64,000 nt of DNA from Terriglobales bacterium (GCA_035651995.1 DASRER010000022.1:124001-188000), one strand, 5' to 3'. Positions 1 through 9,982 are shown, numbered from the stretch's first letter. A program made the numbers and translations. The notes: a model not told the origin generated them from the sequence alone.

Positions 1-2597
1 GCAAGACGTGGAACAAGGTCCTATATAAGGACGAGAAAACCGGCGCGATTGATGTCGTTTTCGATCCGCACAACGCCACCATCGCCTACGCCGCGCTCTG
101 GGAGGTGTACCGCACGCCGTGGAGCCTGAACAGCGGCGGCCCCGGCTCTGGGCTCTACAAATCGCTCGACGGAGGCGCGACGTGGAAGCGCCTCGAAGGC
201 CACGGGTTGCCCACCACCATCCTGGGCCGCATCGGTGTAACCGTAAGCGGCGCCGACGCCAACCGCGTCTACGCGCTCATCGAAGCCGAGAAGGGCGGCA
301 TCTACCGATCCGACGACGCCGGCGAAACCTGGACGCGCGTGAACGACGACGAGCGCTATCGCCAGCGCGCCTGGTACTTCACCCACATCTACGCCGATCC
401 CAAGTCGGCCGACACGCTCTACGTGCTCAACACCGGCCTGTTCCGCTCCACCGACGCCGGCAAGACGTTCACGCTGCTTCCGGCACCACACGGCGACCAT
501 CACGGCCTCTGGATCGATCCCGACGATCCCAACCGCCTCATTAACGGCAACGACGGCGGCACGACCATTTCCACCGACGGCGGCAAAACCTGGACTCGTC
601 AGGACAACCAGCCGACCGCGCAGTTCTACCACGTGATCACCGACAATCGCTGGCCCTACTACGTTTACGGCTCGCAGCAGGACAACACCACCGTCGCCAT
701 CGCCAGCTACGACGATGAAGGCGTGATCACCAGCCGCGATTGGTACGGCGTCGGCGGCGGCGAGACCGGCTACATCGCGCCCGATCCGCGCGATGCCAAC
801 ATCGTTTACGCCAACAATGAGTACTACATCTCGCGCTTCGACAAGCGCACCGAGCAGGCCAAAGACATCTCCGTGGTCCCGCTCGACGTCTCCGGCAACG
901 GCGCCGCGGCGCTCGAGCACCGCTTCCAGTGGACCGAGCCGCTGATTCTCTCGAAGCACAATCCCGACGTGCTCTACACCAGCGCTGAAGTCGTATTTAA
1001 GAGCAGCGACCGCGGCCAGAGCTGGCAGCAGATCTCCAGCGACCTCACGCGCAACGACAAATCCAAGCAGCAGCCCTCCGGCGGGCCGATCACGCTCGAC
1101 ATCACCAGCGTCGAGTACTACGACACCGTCTTCACCATCGCCGAATCGCCGCACGCGGCCGGCACGCTCTGGGCCGGCACCGACGACGGCCTCATCTGGC
1201 TCACGCGCGACGACGGCAAGAACTGGACCAACGTCACGCCCAAGGCAGTGCCCGACTGGAGCATGATCAGCATCATCGAGGCCTCGCCGCACGATCCCGG
1301 CGGCGCCTGGGCCGCGGTCGATCGCCACAAGCTCGACGACACGGCGCCCTACATCTTCCACACGACCGATTTCGGCAAAACGTGGACGCGCCTGAACAAC
1401 GGCATTCCCACCGGCTCGTACGTCCGCAGCGTGCGCGAAGATCCGGTGCGCAAGGGTTTGGTTTACGCCGGAACCGAAACCGGCCCCTTCGTTTCGTTCG
1501 ACAACGGCGAGCACTGGCAGCGCCTGCAGCTCAACCTGCCCACCACGCCGATTCACGACCTGGAAGTTCACGGCGACGACCTCATCGCCGCCACCCACGG
1601 CCGCAGCTTCTGGATTCTCGACAACGTTACGCCGTTGCGCCAGGTCAGCGCGCAGATGTCCAGCGATCCGGTCGTCTTCTACCGGCCGCAGCCCGCGCTG
1701 CGTCTCCACTATCCCGAAGACGTGGATCGCCGCCGGCCGGTTGGCGACAATCCCCCGCCGGGCGCGATGATTGACTACTTCCTGAAAGCGAAGCCGGAAG
1801 GCGAGATCACGCTCGACGTCTACGACGCCAGCGGCAAACTCGTTCGTCACCTGAGCAATAAGGAAAAGAAAGAAGACGGCGAGCAGCCGCCCGAGTGGCC
1901 CGATCAGGAGAAACCTGCCGAAGTTCTGCCCGACGCCGCCGGCATGAACCGTTTCCCGTGGGACTTGCGCTGGGAGAATCCCGTCAAGATTCCCGGCGCG
2001 TTCTACGCCGGACTCGGCCCGCGCGGACCGCGCGTCCTGCCCGGTCAGTACCAGCTCAAGCTAACCGTCGGCGGCAAGAGCTACACGCAACCGCTCGAGG
2101 TCCGCGTTGATCCGCGCGTGAAGGCGCCACCCGCCGACCTGGAGAAGCAGTTTGCGCTGTCCATGCAAGTGCGCGAGAGCATCCAGCAGCTCCACCAAGC
2201 CGTGAACCAGATGCGCAACCTGCGCTCGCAACTCGACACCGTGCGCAAGTGGGCCGCACAGAGCGGACGCGCCAGGCCGCTCGACGAAGCCGCCGAGCGC
2301 CTCGAGAAACAAATGTCTCCGGTCGAGGGCACGCTCATGCAGGTGAAGATGAAGAGCTCGGAAGGCAATTTGAAGTTTCCCAATATGCTCAACGAGCAGT
2401 TCGACAGCTTCAGCCGCAGCCTCGAAGGCGACGACAGCGCGCCCACGGCGCAGCAGGTTGCCGTCCACGAAGACCTGCGCAAGCGCCTCGACGAGCAGCT
2501 CGCCAAGTGGAAACAGATCGCGGCAACCGAGGTTCCGGCGATCAACGATTTGATGAAGAGGGAAGGAGTGCCGGCGCTGGCCGCAGGTTCCGAGTAG
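1..2597 (+). CDS. Sortilin/VPS10-like BNR (Asp-box) repeat protein, 5' end outside window
   Basis: The reading frame is open from base 3, so the N-terminus and any signal peptide lie upstream; 864 codons are present. At least eight Asp-box motifs of the form S/T-x-D-x-G-x-T/S-W are visible (KSLDGGATW, RSDDAGETW, STDGGKTW, KSSDRGQSW, TRDDGKNW, TTDFGKTW among them), the hallmark of BNR/VPS10-type beta-propellers. After the propeller comes a proline-rich linker, a segment resembling a FlgD-type Ig fold (DVYDASGKLVRHL), and a C-terminal helical region rich in Gln, Arg and Leu. In Acidobacteria such proteins are usually exported and annotated as glycosyl hydrolases, but no catalytic residues can be assigned here, so the substrate is unknown. 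The GTG at 105 is an internal codon and not the start. Confidence 0.85.
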   Translation, partial: KTWNKVLYKDEKTGAIDVVFDPHNATIAYAALWEVYRTPWSLNSGGPGSGLYKSLDGGATWKRLEGHGLPTTILGRIGVTVSGADANRVYALIEAEKGGIYRSDDAGETWTRVNDDERYRQRAWYFTHIYADPKSADTLYVLNTGLFRSTDAGKTFTLLPAPHGDHHGLWIDPDDPNRLINGNDGGTTISTDGGKTWTRQDNQPTAQFYHVITDNRWPYYVYGSQQDNTTVAIASYDDEGVITSRDWYGVGGGETGYIAPDPRDANIVYANNEYYISRFDKRTEQAKDISVVPLDVSGNGAAALEHRFQWTEPLILSKHNPDVLYTSAEVVFKSSDRGQSWQQISSDLTRNDKSKQQPSGGPITLDITSVEYYDTVFTIAESPHAAGTLWAGTDDGLIWLTRDDGKNWTNVTPKAVPDWSMISIIEASPHDPGGAWAAVDRHKLDDTAPYIFHTTDFGKTWTRLNNGIPTGSYVRSVREDPVRKGLVYAGTETGPFVSFDNGEHWQRLQLNLPTTPIHDLEVHGDDLIAATHGRSFWILDNVTPLRQVSAQMSSDPVVFYRPQPALRLHYPEDVDRRRPVGDNPPPGAMIDYFLKAKPEGEITLDVYDASGKLVRHLSNKEKKEDGEQPPEWPDQEKPAEVLPDAAGMNRFPWDLRWENPVKIPGAFYAGLGPRGPRVLPGQYQLKLTVGGKSYTQPLEVRVDPRVKAPPADLEKQFALSMQVRESIQQLHQAVNQMRNLRSQLDTVRKWAAQSGRARPLDEAAERLEKQMSPVEGTLMQVKMKSSEGNLKFPNMLNEQFDSFSRSLEGDDSAPTAQQVAVHEDLRKRLDEQLAKWKQIAATEVPAINDLMKREGVPALAAGSE

Positions 2598-2608
2598 ATG
2601 CAAAAGAA

Positions 2609-2672
2609 AGGCGCAGCGCGCGTCAGGTCTTTGGGTCCAGGGGTCTCTGGTTTTCCTGCGCGCGCTGCGCCT
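2609..2672. repeat. 14-bp perfect inverted repeat between convergent genes
   Basis: Arms AGGCGCAGCGCGCG (2609-2622) and its exact complement (2659-2672) enclose a 36-base loop and continue imperfectly into flanking AAAG/CTTT. It lies 12 bases after the stop of the BNR gene and upstream of the end of the convergent BON gene, so a role as a bidirectional transcription terminator is plausible. There is no strong T-run on the + side. Confidence 0.7.
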
Positions 2673-2696
2673 CTTTCCACCCGTCGAATTTGAGGG

Positions 2697-2740
2697 TGCC
2701 CCACGTTCGTGCCGCGCTTCTGCGGCGCGAACCTGGGGCA
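2697..2740. repeat. Palindromic element N, copy 1
   Basis: TGCCCCA and TGGGGCA form the outer stem; an inner stem of GCCGCGC against GCGGCGC, extended by GTTCG/CGAAC with one mismatch, closes on a TTCT loop. A related element with the same TGCCCCA...TTGGGG architecture occurs at 59729-59775. The distance to the BON stop codon is 7 bases, so it may terminate that transcript. Confidence 0.6.
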
Positions 2741-2747
2741 ACCATCG

Positions 2748-3521
2748 TCAGTCGCCTTCGCTGCTGCCGGCGACCATCAAATTGTTCTTCACGCTGAAGA
2801 CGCCCGGCACCGAGTTTGCTTGAATCCCGGCCACGGTCTTCTCCAGTTCCGTATTTACCTGGCCGTCGAGCTCCACGTGTCCGTTGACCACCACGATGCG
2901 AATCGGCGCCGCCGGATCCATCGCGTAGCGGTTCAGCGGGCCCGCGCCGTACACCGCCCGCGCCACCGCCAGACGAATGCGGTCGTCGTTCGGTGAAAGC
3001 GGCGCGACCTTGATCTCGTCCACTACGTCCTTCACACCCGCGGTGCTGCGGACATCCGCCAGCGCAACGTCCCTGGCCGGATAGTCACGGACGGTTCCGC
3101 CCACGGTCACTACGCCCTGTTGCACGGCAAGCGTCAGGCTGTCGAACACCGGCGCATGACCCACGCGGTCATAGCGCAGCTTGCGGCTGATTTCCTCCTG
3201 CAGTTGCGCGTCGGAAACCTGCGGGCCCACCTCGACCAGGTTCCGCACGCCTGCCACGTGATCAACCTTGCGCGCCGTCTTCTCGGCGTTCACTTTGTCC
3301 TGATAGACCTCCACCGTCCCGGTGAGGGTCACGATTCCGTCCTCCGACGTGGCGCTCACACCGCGCAGCTTGTCCTTCTGCTGCAGCTTCTGGTTCACGT
3401 CCTGCTGGATCTGGCCGTCGTAGCGCGCGCCTGCGTGAGTTGCGGTTTGCGCCACAGACAGGCCGGCCAGCGCCAGTACCACTACCGCCAGTACTGCTGC
3501 ACCGGTCCATTTCCTTTCCAT
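2748..3521 (-). CDS. Exported triple BON-domain protein
   Basis: 257 residues. The start at 3521 is preceded by AGGAGAG with 6-7 bases of spacing; an upstream ATG 11 codons earlier has no such site. The first 23 residues form a signal peptide (hydrophobic core VLAVVVLALAGLSVAQ). Three BON-type repeats follow, each with the G-(I/V)-V-T-(L/V)-x-G-x-V core: GIVTLTGTV, GVVTVGGTV and HVELDGQV. BON domains are periplasmic or membrane-associated modules thought to bind phospholipid and support envelope integrity. The third repeat is separated from the second by a short insert around RYAMDPAAP. It is transcribed divergently from the ABC transporter, with 180 bases between the starts. Confidence 0.85.
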   Translation of the reverse strand: MERKWTGAAVLAVVVLALAGLSVAQTATHAGARYDGQIQQDVNQKLQQKDKLRGVSATSEDGIVTLTGTVEVYQDKVNAEKTARKVDHVAGVRNLVEVGPQVSDAQLQEEISRKLRYDRVGHAPVFDSLTLAVQQGVVTVGGTVRDYPARDVALADVRSTAGVKDVVDEIKVAPLSPNDDRIRLAVARAVYGAGPLNRYAMDPAAPIRIVVVNGHVELDGQVNTELEKTVAGIQANSVPGVFSVKNNLMVAGSSEGD

Positions 3522-3701
3522 GGCTCTCTCTCCTTTTCGATCTCTGTACTGCATTTGATTCCAGAACGCCGCCGCCGGATTCGGTTGCGGTAACCACGGC
3601 AGGCTTCGCCGTAAATTTCTTTCGAAACCAGAGCGAGTCTTTTTCCGGGGAACAGTGTTGCCGACCCTCGGGAACCATTTGGCCGGAGCGCGCGTAGTAA
3701 C

Positions 3702-4429
<728 letters not shown>

Positions 4430-4433
<4 letters not shown>

Positions 4434-5854
4434 AGGCCTATGACGCGCTCGAACTCGCCACCCGCAACCTCCGCGAATCCATCCTGCGCAATTCGCTCAC
4501 CACGCTCGGCATTGCCGTCGGCGTAGCATCGCTCGTCGCTATGCTGTCGCTGGGCGTGGGATTGCAGGAACTCGCCGGCCGCCGCCTCACGCAATCCGGA
4601 CTCTTCAACACCGTCGTCGTGTATCAGCAGCAGAACTTCGGACGCGGTCCGGGCCGTGGCAACGACAGCAGCAATGCGCAGGCTTCCGGCAACTCCGGAT
4701 TCTCCAGCGCCAACACCAACTCCAGCGGCGACGCGAATGCGCCAGCCACGAATCCGCTCGGCGCCAGCGAAGGCCGCGTGGTGGACGAGCCCGCGCGCCA
4801 GGAACTTTCCAAACTTCCCAACGTCCTCGAGGTCTATCCCGAAGTCCGCTTCTTCGGCGAAGTGCGCTACAACAACGCGCCGCATGCCACCGCCATCGCC
4901 GCGCTGCCGCCTTCCTCGCGCCAGAGCGACGCCTTCGACAGTTTGCAGGGCAGCTTCTTCTCTTCTCCTGACGCGCAGGAAGCGCTTGTCCTTACCGAGT
5001 TCGCCAAGGACCTGGAGAAGAATCCCAAAGACGTAATCGGCAGGGAACTCAGCATCCGCTACGCCGAGCGCAAGGCGCTGGCTTCCGGCGAAAGCGCCGG
5101 CGCGGACGCGGGCCTGTGGGGCTTCTCGGTCATACCGCGCGAGCAGAAGCTGAAGATCGTCGGCGTGATCGACTCCGAGCCCTATGGCGGCATGCGCGGC
5201 TTCGCCCGCGCGCGCGTCTTCATGCCGCTGGCGCTGGCGGAAAAGCTCAACATCGTGCAGACCTCCGACGTGCGCAGTGTCATGCGCGGGCGCGAGAGCC
5301 GCACCTACCAGAGCCTGATCGTGCGTGTGAAGGACCCGAACGCCGTGCAGGCTGTGGAAGACGCCGCCAGGAAGATGGGCTTCGCCACCTTCTCGCTGCT
5401 CGACGCCACCCGCAACCTGCGCCGCTTCTTCGCGATTCTCGATCTCTTCCTCGGCATCTTCGGCAGCCTCGCGCTCGCCGTCGCATCGCTTGGCATCATC
5501 AACACGCTGGTCATGGCCATCCTCGAGCGCCGCCGCGAAATCGGGATCATGAAGGCCATCGGCGCCAGCGACGGCGACGTCCGCACGCTCTTCTTCGCCG
5601 AAGCGGCGACGATGGGCTTCACCGGCGGCGCGCTCGGCGTCTTCCTCGGATGGGCCATCGGCCGCATCATCAACACCGGCACCAACATCTATCTCCAGCG
5701 CCAGCAGCTTCCGCCCGAGCAGATCTGGCTCGTTCCCTGGTGGCTGGTCGGCGGCGCCATCGGTTTCTCCATCGTCGTCAGCCTTGTCTCCGGCCTCTAC
5801 CCCGCTGCCCGAGCCGCCAGGCTCGATCCTGTCCAGGCCCTGCGGTATGAGTAG
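4430..5854 (+). CDS. MacB-like ABC transporter permease (FtsX-type)
   Basis: 474 residues starting at the ATG that overlaps the ATPase stop; longer upstream readings are in the ATPase coding region. Topology is the MacB pattern: one N-terminal membrane helix (about 20-45), a large periplasmic domain, then three C-terminal helices (FFAILDLFLGIFGSLALAV, TMGFTGGALGVFLGWAIG, GGAIGFSIVVSLVSGLYP). The conserved cytoplasmic loop RRREIGIMKAIGAS is present between them. The periplasmic domain begins with a Ser/Asn/Gly-rich segment at about 75-105 that is probably disordered. No partner adaptor protein is adjacent, so the substrate (lipoprotein, peptide or antibiotic) cannot be assigned. Confidence 0.88.
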
Positions 5855-6854
5855 AGATGCCCTTGTGGTGCGAGAAGCTGTGGGTAAGGCAAAAGGAAGA
5901 AGGCACAAGGAAAAACGACTTTCGCTGACACAGGCCTGCCGCGACAGGTGTACTTGCTTTTTGCCTTTACTTTTTTCCTTTTGCCTTCGGCTGGCGCTGG
6001 CAGCCGCGCTGCTCGCGATCGCGGCCCTCCCCGCCCCGGCCCAGTCTCTCGGCCGAGTCGAGTGCAGCGCCATCCGCAGCCAAGTGATGGCGCGGCCTAT
6101 GCGCTACTGCGCGTTGTTGCCGCCCTCCTACGACGCGCAGCCGAAGCGGACCTATCCCGTTCTCTACTTTCTGCACGGCATCTTCGAGAACGAGCAGACC
6201 TTCATCGACGCCGGCGCCTGGAACCTGGTGGAGCACCTGCGCGAGCGGGGAACCATCGGCGAGTTCATCATCGTCACGCCCGACGGCGGCAGCACCTTCT
6301 TCATCAACTCGCGCGACGGCCGTCGCCCCTGGGAGAGCTTCTTCACCACCGAATTCATTCCGCAGATCGAGAAGCGCTACCGCATCGCGGCGGCACGGGC
6401 CTCACGCGCCGTCGGCGGCGTCTCCATGGGCGGATACGGCGCTCTCCACCTCGCCTTCGCGCACCGGCAATTGTTCGCCGCCGTCGCGGTCCACAGTCCC
6501 GCCATCATGAAGACGCTGCCGCCCGGGCTCATGTCGGGGGGCCTGGCCTCCTCGCGCCTGGCCGCGCTGACTGACACCTTCGGCCGCCCCCTCGACGCCG
6601 CCTACTGGCAGACGAAAAACCCACTCACTCTGGCCGCGCACGCTCCCCTCGCCGGCATGAAGATCTACTTCGACTGCGGCCGCGAAGACGACTACGGCTT
6701 CGACTCCGGCGCCGTCGCGCTCGACAAGACCCTCACCGCCCGCCGCATCCGCCACGAATTCCATCTCTATCCCGGCGGACACGGCTGGGTCTTCGTGGCG
6801 CAACACCTGCCGGCGTCGCTGGAGTTTGTGTGGAAGGCGTTTGAAAAGAAGTGA
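5847..6854 (+). CDS. Exported esterase D/S-formylglutathione hydrolase-like alpha/beta hydrolase
   Basis: 335 residues from the ATG overlapping the permease stop. The fold markers are the oxyanion loop FLHGIFEN, nucleophile elbow GGVSMGGYG (Ser in GxSxGG), a late acid in DCGREDDYG and the catalytic His in GGHGWVF. A signal-peptide core LRLALAAALLAIAALPAPAQ precedes the enzyme, so it is exported. The start is uncertain: 5' codons up to about residue 45 are formed by a 7-base-period repeat (5886-5987), giving a strange basic leader. A TTG at 5961 would give an ordinary signal peptide. The substrate is unknown; carbohydrate or acyl esters are typical for the family. Confidence 0.8.
   Translation: MSRDALVVREAVGKAKGRRHKEKRLSLTQACRDRCTCFLPLLFSFCLRLALAAALLAIAALPAPAQSLGRVECSAIRSQVMARPMRYCALLPPSYDAQPKRTYPVLYFLHGIFENEQTFIDAGAWNLVEHLRERGTIGEFIIVTPDGGSTFFINSRDGRRPWESFFTTEFIPQIEKRYRIAAARASRAVGGVSMGGYGALHLAFAHRQLFAAVAVHSPAIMKTLPPGLMSGGLASSRLAALTDTFGRPLDAAYWQTKNPLTLAAHAPLAGMKIYFDCGREDDYGFDSGAVALDKTLTARRIRHEFHLYPGGHGWVFVAQHLPASLEFVWKAFEKK
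5886..5987. repeat. Heptad-repeat hairpin inside the 5' part of the esterase frame
   Basis: The left arm at 5886-5913 is four exact 7-base units (AAGGCAA, AAGGAAG and two more). The right arm at 5961-5987 is the inverted type, with CCTT recurring. The arms can pair over about 28 bases around a body of about 47. The element sits at the permease/esterase junction and overlaps the proposed N-terminal codons of the esterase. Confidence 0.7.
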
Positions 6855-6993
6855 ACAGTGGACGGTGGGCAGTGAACCGTAAACAGTTACAGCCGTGACG
6901 CTAAACTGCAACCTGACACTACTGCTGGCGTCGAGCGCAGCTCCCCATCACTCAAGGCTCCGGCTCTCCACTGCTCACTATCCAGTGTCCACT
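6851..6993. repeat. Heptad-repeat hairpin A1 after the esterase stop
   Basis: Six in-register 7-base units (GTGAACA, GTGGACG and four more) run from 6851 to 6892, starting within the esterase stop codon region. Four inverted units (TCTCCAC, TGCTCAC, TATCCAG, TGTCCAC) lie at 6966-6993. The arms can fold into a long imperfect stem around a 73-base body. Confidence 0.8.
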
Positions 6994-7000
6994 CAAAAGC

Positions 7001-7030
7001 AAAAGGCCCTCGCTGTTCCGGGGGCCTTTT
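7001..7030. terminator. Bidirectional Rho-independent terminator
   Basis: AAAAGGCCC at 7001-7009 pairs with GGGCCTTTT at 7022-7030 around a 12-base loop. The A-run and T-run at the two ends make it work in both directions. It separates the convergent esterase and SYLF genes. Confidence 0.85.
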
Positions 7031-7049
7031 CTGCCGCGAGGAATAACCC

Positions 7050-7799
7050 TTAGAAGCCGGCGGTCTCCTGCTTGGCTTCGCGGAAGGCCTGCCGCACGGA
7101 TGACAGAAACGTCTGCGCCGCCGCGGGCGTGGTCACCTTGCCCGCCAGGGTGTCGGAAAAGTTCACGTTCTTGCCGTAAAAAGCCACAGTGGAATCCTCA
7201 TCCGGCTTCACCACCGCGCCGTTCAGGTCGAGGCCGGCGAACAGCCCGCGCGTGCGCGAGTAAGTAAGGACGCCCGTGCTCATCTTCCAGTCGGTCGAAG
7301 CTTCCGCATGGCGCCCAACCGGACCGGCCGCGACCGAACCGGAGGCGCCAACCTTGAACTGGTTCGACATGAGCTGCTGCATGCCCTCGTCGTTCATGAT
7401 GAGCATCACCAGGTCCACCCCTTCGGCGCCGATCTGCGCGCCCCAGCTTCCGCCGGTCAGCGTGAAAAATGCCGGCGCGCTCCAGCCGGCGTTCGGACGA
7501 CGGCACGTCGCCACGCCGCGGCCGTGCTGGCCGCCCACGACGAAACCGCCTTTTATCATCGAGGGAACAATCGCCACGCACTTGGCCGACTTCAACACTT
7601 CGGCCGGAATCTCGCTGTCAGGCGCGTTCATGATGTCATGGAGTACTTTCGAGGACTGCTGCATGCGGTCGAGTACCTCGGCTTTGGGCCCGGTGACCGT
7701 CTGGCCTTGCGCATTGACGGCCGTTTTTCGCGACGAACAGCCAATCGCAGTCGCCGCCGTGAGAGTGATTGCGAACAGCAGAACAACAGACTTCTTCAT
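7050..7799 (-). CDS. SYLF/YSC84-domain lipoprotein
   Basis: 249 residues. The start at 7799 has AGGTGGGG upstream; the ATG 13 codons earlier does not. An N-terminal signal (MKKSVVLLFAITLTAATAIGC) ends in a plausible lipobox AIGC, so the protein is probably a lipoprotein. The rest matches the SYLF (Ysc84) lipid-binding family: VLHDIMNAPDSEIPAEVL, CVAIVPSMIKGGFVVGG, the GRGVATCR and TGGSWGAQIG segments, and RGLFAGLDLNGA near the C-terminus. The family binds phosphoinositides in eukaryotes; bacterial members are exported and poorly characterised. It is divergent from the membrane protein at 7982. Confidence 0.88.
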   Translation of the reverse strand: MKKSVVLLFAITLTAATAIGCSSRKTAVNAQGQTVTGPKAEVLDRMQQSSKVLHDIMNAPDSEIPAEVLKSAKCVAIVPSMIKGGFVVGGQHGRGVATCRRPNAGWSAPAFFTLTGGSWGAQIGAEGVDLVMLIMNDEGMQQLMSNQFKVGASGSVAAGPVGRHAEASTDWKMSTGVLTYSRTRGLFAGLDLNGAVVKPDEDSTVAFYGKNVNFSDTLAGKVTTPAAAQTFLSSVRQAFREAKQETAGF

Positions 7800-7981
7800 A
7801 GATCCCCACCTTGATCCCTTATCCCTAGGCTGCCGCACACTCTGTGCGGAGCAAAGTCGTCAACCTTCTAGTTGGATACCCCTGTTCTGTGGCGGGTTTG
7901 CAGCCCGTCCCGGCGTGGAGTAGAAATTTTCTCAACGCGGATGAGGCTCCGAGCAACCCGGCGCGCCTTCAGGAGAGTGAG

Positions 7982-8599
7982 GTGTTGAACCCGCGGCAAA
8001 GACTCTGGTCAGCGGCGCTGCTCATCGGCCTCGCCGTGCACGCGCTCGTCATGGCGCGCCACGGATGGGGCGAACTGGCCCACCTGCTCTGGTCCTGCCA
8101 TGTCGCCACTGCGGCGCTTGCGTTGGGCCTGCTGGGCGGTTGGAGCAGCCTCGCCTGGGCCGGGTTCCTGTTTCACCTTGCGATTGGATTTCCTGCGTGG
8201 TTGATCGAAGTGATCGTCACCCGCGGCACGTTCGGCGCTGCGCAATTCGACGGGCCGCTCCTTGCGACCTCCATCGTTGTGCATGGGCTGCCGCTGGCCG
8301 CCGGATTCGCAGTGCTCGGCGCCGCGCGCCCGCCGCGCGCGGCCATTGCAATCGCTTGGGCGCTGCAGGTGGCGCTTGTTCCCGTCAGCCGCGCGCTCAC
8401 TCCACCCGTGCTCAACGTCAACCTGGCATGGGCGGTCTGGCCGCCGCTGACCGGCGCGTTTCCCCGGTTGTGGATGTTCCAGGCAGCGCTCAGCGCGGCG
8501 TCGCTTCTGCTGCTGCTCGCCGCCGCCTTGGCATGGCCGCGAGTCGCGGCCCTTACCCGCGCTCGAACGGATGTTCCAGCGAAGGGCTCTGCGGTGTGA
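7982..8599 (+). CDS. Membrane protein with about six helices, unknown function
   Basis: 205 residues from a GTG at 7982, chosen because AGGAG lies 6 bases upstream; the frame stays open further 5' but that part is not protein-like. Hydrophobic stretches near residues 7-25, 30-55, 60-80, 95-115, 125-140 and 175-195 suggest five or six membrane helices with short loops. I recognise no family. The 3' end overlaps the convergent M24 peptidase by 47 bases, so both transcripts must share this stretch in antisense. Confidence 0.65.
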   Translation: MLNPRQRLWSAALLIGLAVHALVMARHGWGELAHLLWSCHVATAALALGLLGGWSSLAWAGFLFHLAIGFPAWLIEVIVTRGTFGAAQFDGPLLATSIVVHGLPLAAGFAVLGAARPPRAAIAIAWALQVALVPVSRALTPPVLNVNLAWAVWPPLTGAFPRLWMFQAALSAASLLLLLAAALAWPRVAALTRARTDVPAKGSAV

Positions 8600-9842
8600 A
8601 CAGCTCCGCGCCGTTGCTGGTGATGTGCATGTCGTCTTCCAGCCGCACGCCGAACTCGCCGCGAATGTAGACGCCCGGCTCGTCGCTGAACGTCATGCCT
8701 GCCGCCAGCGGGAGCGTGTTGCCGCGCACCAGGTATGGCCACTCGTGCCCGTCCATGCCGATGCCGTGTCCCACGCGGTGCGTGAAGTGCGCGTAATCGG
8801 GACCGAAGCCGGCATCGTCAATCACCTTGCGCGCCGCCGCGTCTACCGCCTGGCACTGCACGCCGGGCCTGGCAGCCGCCAGCGCCGCGCTCTGCGCCTT
8901 GTGCACCACGTCGAACACCTGCTTCATCTTGCCGGTCGGTTTGCCGAGCACGAACGTGCGGCTGATGTCCGATTCGTAACCCTCCACCGTGCAGCCGCCG
9001 TCAATCAGCACCAGGCTGCCTTCGCGGATAACGGTCGGCGTCACCGAGCCGTGCGGCAGCGCAGCGTACTGATCAACGTTCACCAGCGATCCGCCGCCGG
9101 GGAAGCCGAGCCTCGCGTGCGCCGTCGAGATCAACCCCGCGAACTCGACGTGCGTCATTCCGTCGCGGACGGCTTTGTATGCCGCCTCGAACGCCGCCAG
9201 CGTCACCTTGTTGGCCAGTTGCATCAGCGCCAGCTCATGCGCGCTCTTGATCTGGCGGCATCCCGCCGTCACCGGCGTCGCGCTCGCCAGCCGCACCGAC
9301 GGCGCCGCCTTGCCCACACCTTCGGCGAAGACGTACTTCGTGGTCTCTTCAATGCCGAGCACGCCGCTGCTCACGCCGCGCTCACGCAAGCCCTGCGCCA
9401 CGCGCTCGTACGGGCTCTGGTCTTCGTGCCAGGTGCGCACGTCAGGCTGCGCATCGAGCGGGCTCAGCGCGATCTGCTCCCGCGCCCGGTCTTCTTCGAA
9501 CGCGGGACACACGAAGAACGCCGCGCCCTTCGCCGGCACCACCGCGGCAAACAGCCGCTCCGCGCCCGACCAGCGCATGCCGGTGAAGTACTGCATGGAC
9601 GTGCCGCTGGTGAGCATGATGGCGTCGAGTTTGTTCTCCAGCATCAGCCGCCGCGCGCGCTCCAGCCGCTCGCGGCGTTCATCTTTGCTGATGGGCTGGG
9701 CCTGGTCGCGCATGGACTTCAATTCCGCAATCGACGGCGGCAATGCGCCCGGCGCCTGCGGTTCTGCGGCAAACGACCGCTCCAGAAGCGACCCCGCCGC
9801 GCCTGCGGCGGTCACGGCTACGAAACTGCGGCGCGAAATCAT
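8553..9842 (-). CDS. Tat-exported M24 family Xaa-Pro peptidase
   Basis: 429 residues. The start at 9842 has AGGAG 7 bases upstream; ATG codons further 5' lack one. The N-terminus ISRRSFVAV is a twin-arginine signal followed by an Ala-rich core. An N-terminal creatinase-like domain precedes the pita-bread fold, with all five metal ligands: two Asp in DGGCTVEGYESDIS, His in HRVGHGIGMD, Glu in SDEPGVY and Glu in VRLEDD. It should cleave the residue before proline from peptides in the periplasm, probably as a scavenging or processing enzyme. The stop codon lies inside the convergent membrane protein gene. Confidence 0.88.
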   Translation of the reverse strand: MISRRSFVAVTAAGAAGSLLERSFAAEPQAPGALPPSIAELKSMRDQAQPISKDERRERLERARRLMLENKLDAIMLTSGTSMQYFTGMRWSGAERLFAAVVPAKGAAFFVCPAFEEDRAREQIALSPLDAQPDVRTWHEDQSPYERVAQGLRERGVSSGVLGIEETTKYVFAEGVGKAAPSVRLASATPVTAGCRQIKSAHELALMQLANKVTLAAFEAAYKAVRDGMTHVEFAGLISTAHARLGFPGGGSLVNVDQYAALPHGSVTPTVIREGSLVLIDGGCTVEGYESDISRTFVLGKPTGKMKQVFDVVHKAQSAALAAARPGVQCQAVDAAARKVIDDAGFGPDYAHFTHRVGHGIGMDGHEWPYLVRGNTLPLAAGMTFSDEPGVYIRGEFGVRLEDDMHITSNGAELFTPQSPSLEHPFERG

Positions 9843-9925
9843 CGCGTCACTCCTTTTTCTCATCGACCCTGTGGAACTCACGTTTCTACCACACACAACC
9901 GCTCGTGCCTATCGGCGGATTGACC

Positions 9926-9953
9926 GTGGACTGTGCACTGTAAACTGTGATCT
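9926..9953. repeat. Heptad array A3
   Basis: Four in-register 7-base units, starting GTGGACT/GTGCACT, lie in the intergenic space upstream of the YbjQ-like gene. No inverted partner was found nearby. The unit GTAAACT is shared with the array at 31204-31231. Confidence 0.75.
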
Positions 9954-9982
9954 CTCAAATCCCACGAACGGAGTAAAACGCC

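Noticed and set aside
21-1850. Long open frame of 609 codons on the - strand
   Set aside because: It is the antisense of the BNR protein; composition is that of a GC-rich shadow (Val/Gly/Ala/Arg) with no domain. The Asp-box protein on + is clearly real.
2609-2740. Small RNA gene between BNR and BON genes
   Set aside because: Only two inverted repeats explain the structure; there is no promoter-like sequence.
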